A DNA stretch of 8,990 nucleotides from the NCBI GenBank assembly GCA_003021335.1, contig PXQL01000039.1, forward strand, positions 16,874 through 25,863. Direction: 5' to 3'. This document shows, piece by piece, positions 6,980 through 8,990 of this stretch. The position numbers and the translations under genes are program-made. The notes under the pieces were generated by a model. The model did no database searches, was not told the DNA's origin, and saw only the letters and a program-made list of their open reading frames with translations. Each line of letters starts with the position of its first letter. The stretch's first letter is position 1. This stretch comes from Halobacteriales archaeon QH_10_67_13 (GTDB lineage: Archaea > Halobacteriota > Halobacteria > Halobacteriales > Haloarculaceae).

Positions 6980-7854
6980 GTGACGGAGATCTCCTCCGGA
7001 GTCGACCCCAACGCCGACGAGACCGAGGCCGGCGCGGCGGGCTCGGGGTTCGTCCCGGCGATCGACGCCCACGCGCACCTGTTTCCCGACGGGCTCACCG
7101 CCGCGATCAGGGAGGCGAGGCAGGCGTCGTTCGGTACGTCGCCCTGCCGTACGTCCACGAGCCCGGCGCAGCGGCCGGGCTCAACGACTGGCTGCTCGAC
7201 CGGGCGGCCGCCTCGGACATGCTGGTGCCGTTCGCGACCGTCCACCCTGACGACGAGGCTCCCGGCGAGATCGTCCGGGCCGCGTTCGACCGGGGCGCCC
7301 GCGGCCTGAAGTTTCACTGTCCGGTCCAGGAGTGTCGGCCCGCCGATCCGGGCATCGCGCCGGCGCTTGAGGCGGCGGTCGCGGCCGACCTGCCGGTCAC
7401 CTACCACGGCGGCACCGCGCCGATGTTCGAGGACAGTCCCTACGTCGGAATCGAGCCCTTCGAGGAGCTGCTCGCGTCCTATCCCGACCTGCGGGTCTGT
7501 TGTGCCCACATGGGAACCTACGACACGGAGGCGTTTCTCGCGTTGGCCCGCGAGCACGACACCGTCTACCTCGACACCACCTTCGCGATGTCGACCCGCG
7601 CCACCGAGACGATGGGGTTCGACCCGGGGTCGATCGACGACGCGACGCTGACCGAACTCTCCGATTCGATCATGTACGGTTCGGATTTCCCGAACGTTCC
7701 ATACCCGTACCGCGCAGAGCGGGCGGGGCTACTCGCCCGCGAGCTGCCCGCCGAAACTGTTCGGGATCTGTTCTTTCGGACCGCCCGCGAGTACCTCGAC
7801 CTGGATCTCGATCCCGCGGCCGCCGACCCGCCGGAGCGCCCACCCGAGGAGTAG
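6980..7854 (+). pseudogene. Amidohydrolase-2 family (ACMSD-like) metal-dependent hydrolase, frame-disrupted
   Basis: This is a TIM-barrel hydrolase or decarboxylase of the amidohydrolase superfamily, cytoplasmic, reaction unknown. From GTG 6980 the frame reads an acidic leader, then IDAHAHLFPDGLTAAIRE, with the metal-binding HxH at 7070-7078. The frame then turns to nonsense. From about 7117 the coherent protein is in another frame: EAGVVRYVALPYVHEPG, then ATVHPDDE, GLKFH (7303-7317), YHGG (His 7405-7407), CAHMG (His 7507-7509) and YGSDFP (Asp 7684-7686). These are the remaining metal and catalytic positions of the fold, so every ligand is present but split between two frames. A GAGGC tandem (7112-7121) sits at the junction, and removing one copy would restore the frame. 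Even so, the region between the HxH strand and VALPY would be some 20-30 residues shorter than in relatives as I recall them, so an internal deletion is likely. The gene probably belongs to the importer operon. It is either a pseudogene or misassembled. Confidence 0.8.
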
Positions 7855-7885
7855 GCCGACGGTCGACGAGCCCGAGCCGGTCGGG

Positions 7886-8974
7886 TCAGTACCGGCGATC
7901 GACGACGCCGGTCTCCTCGAGTTCGTCGACGGTCCGGACCTCGTCGGGACTGACGAGCAGCCGGTCCGCGAGCGCCGCTCCCAGCGCCTCGCGGTCGGCC
8001 GTTCCCTCGCAGACGACCGTCAGCCGGTCGGTGGCCTCCCGATCGACCTCGAGGCGGAACTCGCCGGTCAGCCCCTCGAACCCGGCCAACACCGAGGGGA
8101 CCGCCTTCGGGTAGAGTTTCACGCCCTTGACCTTGAGCCGGTCGTCGGTGCGCCCGATCACGCCCTCGGGGATAACTAAATCGTCGCCCCGGCGTTCGAG
8201 CTCGGCGAGGTCGCCGGTCCGGTATCGGACAAGCGGCATCCCCTCCTTGTGGCGGTGGGTGACGACCAGTTCGCCGCGTTGGCCGGGCTCTAAGGCCTCG
8301 CCGGTGTCGGGATCGATCAGCTCGACGATCGCGTACTCCTCGGCGACGCGCAGGCCGTCCTCGGCGGCGGTCTCGACGGCGATCGGCAGGAACTGCCGGG
8401 TGCCGAAGTAATCGATTGCCGTCTCTGCGCCGAGGGCCTCTTTGAGCTGCTCGCGGTAGCCCGGCACAGAAGTAAATGGTTCGCCGGCGCCGACGAACGT
8501 TTCGACGCTCGCGCCCTGGTCCGCGATCTTCTGTGCGAAGCTCGGGTTCCCGAGCAGACAGTCGATCTCGTAGGCCTCGATCAGCTCGGCGGCCTGCTCG
8601 GAGTCGCCGGGGCCCAGCGGGAACACCTCCGCGCCGAGCTCTTCGAGCCCGCGCTGGAGCACCTCGCCGGTGCCAAACAGGTGATAGCCGAAGGTGTTCG
8701 CGACCCGGTCGCTGGGCTCGAGCCCGGCCCGCTCGAAGGCGGCGGCGTGGACCTCGGCCTCGTAGGCGAGATCCGCCCGCGTGTCGACCATCGGCGCCAG
8801 GTCGTCCCCGAGCGGCGAGAACGTCACCATCGCACCCGGCTCGTACAGCGAGCAGGCCGGCGGAGCGGCGTCGATGTCGGCGGCCACGTCCTCCGGATCG
8901 GACCGGTCTGCGGGGACGACCCATATGACCCGTGACGGCCGGCCAGGGTTTATACACGCGTTGGTCGTTTGCAT
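7886..8974 (-). CDS. PaaK-like (phenylacetate-CoA ligase family) protein, short and motif-degenerate
   Basis: The protein resembles the PaaK/CoF-synthetase branch of adenylate-forming enzymes, which make aryl-CoA thioesters from aromatic acids. Recognisable parts are RVANTFGYHLFGTGEVLQ (90-107), a GNPSFAQKIA segment (142-151), GAGEPF (162-167), ELIDPDTGEALEPGQRGELV (218-237), PLVRYRTGDL (247-256) and GRTDDRLKVKG (274-284). It is 362 aa long against about 430 for PaaK, and most of the usual N-terminal region is absent. The ATP P-loop position reads SPLGDDLA (53-60) instead of SSGTTGKP, the YGxTE motif reads FGTRQ (190-194), and the C-terminal catalytic lysine region reads ETGVVDRRY without lysine. 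It may be a non-adenylating homologue or a decaying gene. The start is uncertain: ATG 8974 is the first, GTG 8887 (333 aa) is possible, and the frame is open to the window edge. It converges with the amidohydrolase across 31 bases. Confidence 0.8.
   Translation of the reverse strand: MQTTNACINPGRPSRVIWVVPADRSDPEDVAADIDAAPPACSLYEPGAMVTFSPLGDDLAPMVDTRADLAYEAEVHAAAFERAGLEPSDRVANTFGYHLFGTGEVLQRGLEELGAEVFPLGPGDSEQAAELIEAYEIDCLLGNPSFAQKIADQGASVETFVGAGEPFTSVPGYREQLKEALGAETAIDYFGTRQFLPIAVETAAEDGLRVAEEYAIVELIDPDTGEALEPGQRGELVVTHRHKEGMPLVRYRTGDLAELERRGDDLVIPEGVIGRTDDRLKVKGVKLYPKAVPSVLAGFEGLTGEFRLEVDREATDRLTVVCEGTADREALGAALADRLLVSPDEVRTVDELEETGVVDRRY
8949..8954 (+). promoter_or_regulatory. Candidate TATA box for a rightward leaderless gene
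   Basis: TTTATA matches the haloarchaeal TATA consensus and is the only such AT-rich hexamer noticed in the intergenic or gene-end sequence. It lies 26-31 bases before ATG 8980, which is the spacing expected for a transcript beginning at the start codon. On the other strand the same bases read TATAAA, so it could also direct leftward transcription beginning near 8925. The upstream BRE position is not purine-rich, which weakens the call. Confidence 0.4.
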
Positions 8975-8979
8975 ATCTA

Positions 8980-8990
8980 ATGTACGACTC
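8980..8990 (+). CDS. Possible start of a rightward gene (only the first codons visible)
   Basis: ATG TAC GAC TC at the right edge would begin a protein with M-Y-D. The only support is its position 26 bases after a TTTATA element, typical of leaderless haloarchaeal genes, and its divergent arrangement with the PaaK-like gene. Nothing can be said about its function from so few codons. Confidence 0.25.

Noticed and set aside
6337..7557. A 406-codon minus-strand open frame opposite livM and the amidohydrolase
   Set aside because: No family features. The plus strand holds conserved permease and hydrolase motifs over the same bases.
7855..7885. Possible terminator in the convergent gap between the amidohydrolase and the PaaK-like gene
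   Set aside because: CCGAC (7856-7860) can pair with GTCGG (7880-7884), but the loop is 19 bases and there is no T-rich tract on either strand.
7566..8957. A 463-codon minus-strand frame beginning MYKPWPAV, overlapping the PaaK-like gene
   Set aside because: It is extremely arginine- and glycine-rich and basic, while the overlapping frame at 7886-8974 is acidic and has PaaK-family motifs.
1..8990. CRISPR arrays, tRNA or rRNA genes, insertion sequences, long repeats
   Set aside because: No regularly spaced repeats, cloverleaf-like sequences, transposase motifs or long terminal inverted repeats were found on reading both strands.

Overview
The window is about 9 kb of GC-rich, gene-dense DNA that looks haloarchaeal. 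The predicted proteins are strongly acidic, codon third positions are mostly G or C, genes touch or overlap by a few bases, there is a GGAGGTGA ribosome binding site, and the one convincing promoter-like element is an archaeal TTTATA box placed for a leaderless mRNA. No tRNA, rRNA, CRISPR or mobile element was seen. The species cannot be named from this window.

Layout. Positions 1-6900 hold a plus-strand operon for a branched-chain-amino-acid-type (Liv/HAAT) ABC importer, in the order substrate-binding protein (5' end outside the window), LivF-like ATPase, LivG-like ATPase, AMP-forming acyl-CoA ligase, LivH-like permease, LivM-like permease. A metal-dependent amidohydrolase of the ACMSD-like type follows at 6980-7854 on the same strand. 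A convergent minus-strand gene at 7886-8974 encodes a short PaaK-like (phenylacetate-CoA ligase family) protein. At the right edge a plus-strand TATA box and an ATG suggest that another gene begins.

How the genes may work together (inference): the importer brings in an organic acid or related compound, the ligase inside the operon activates it to a CoA thioester, and the amidohydrolase acts on the substrate or a product. The binding protein and ATPases resemble the Liv subgroup that travels with acyl-CoA ligases more than classical leucine transporters. The substrate cannot be read from the sequence.

Main oddities. The two enzyme genes of the operon are each interrupted by a reading-frame break (near 3318 and near 7108-7120), while the intact transporter genes around them look normal. 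Both breaks fit a net loss of 1 base modulo 3, and both coincide with sequence that seems to be missing relative to the families. The PaaK-like protein lacks recognisable forms of three motifs used in adenylation. This suggests either decay of the enzymatic half of the locus or sequence errors. The two ATPases also look asymmetric, with one composite ATP site built from degenerate motifs.
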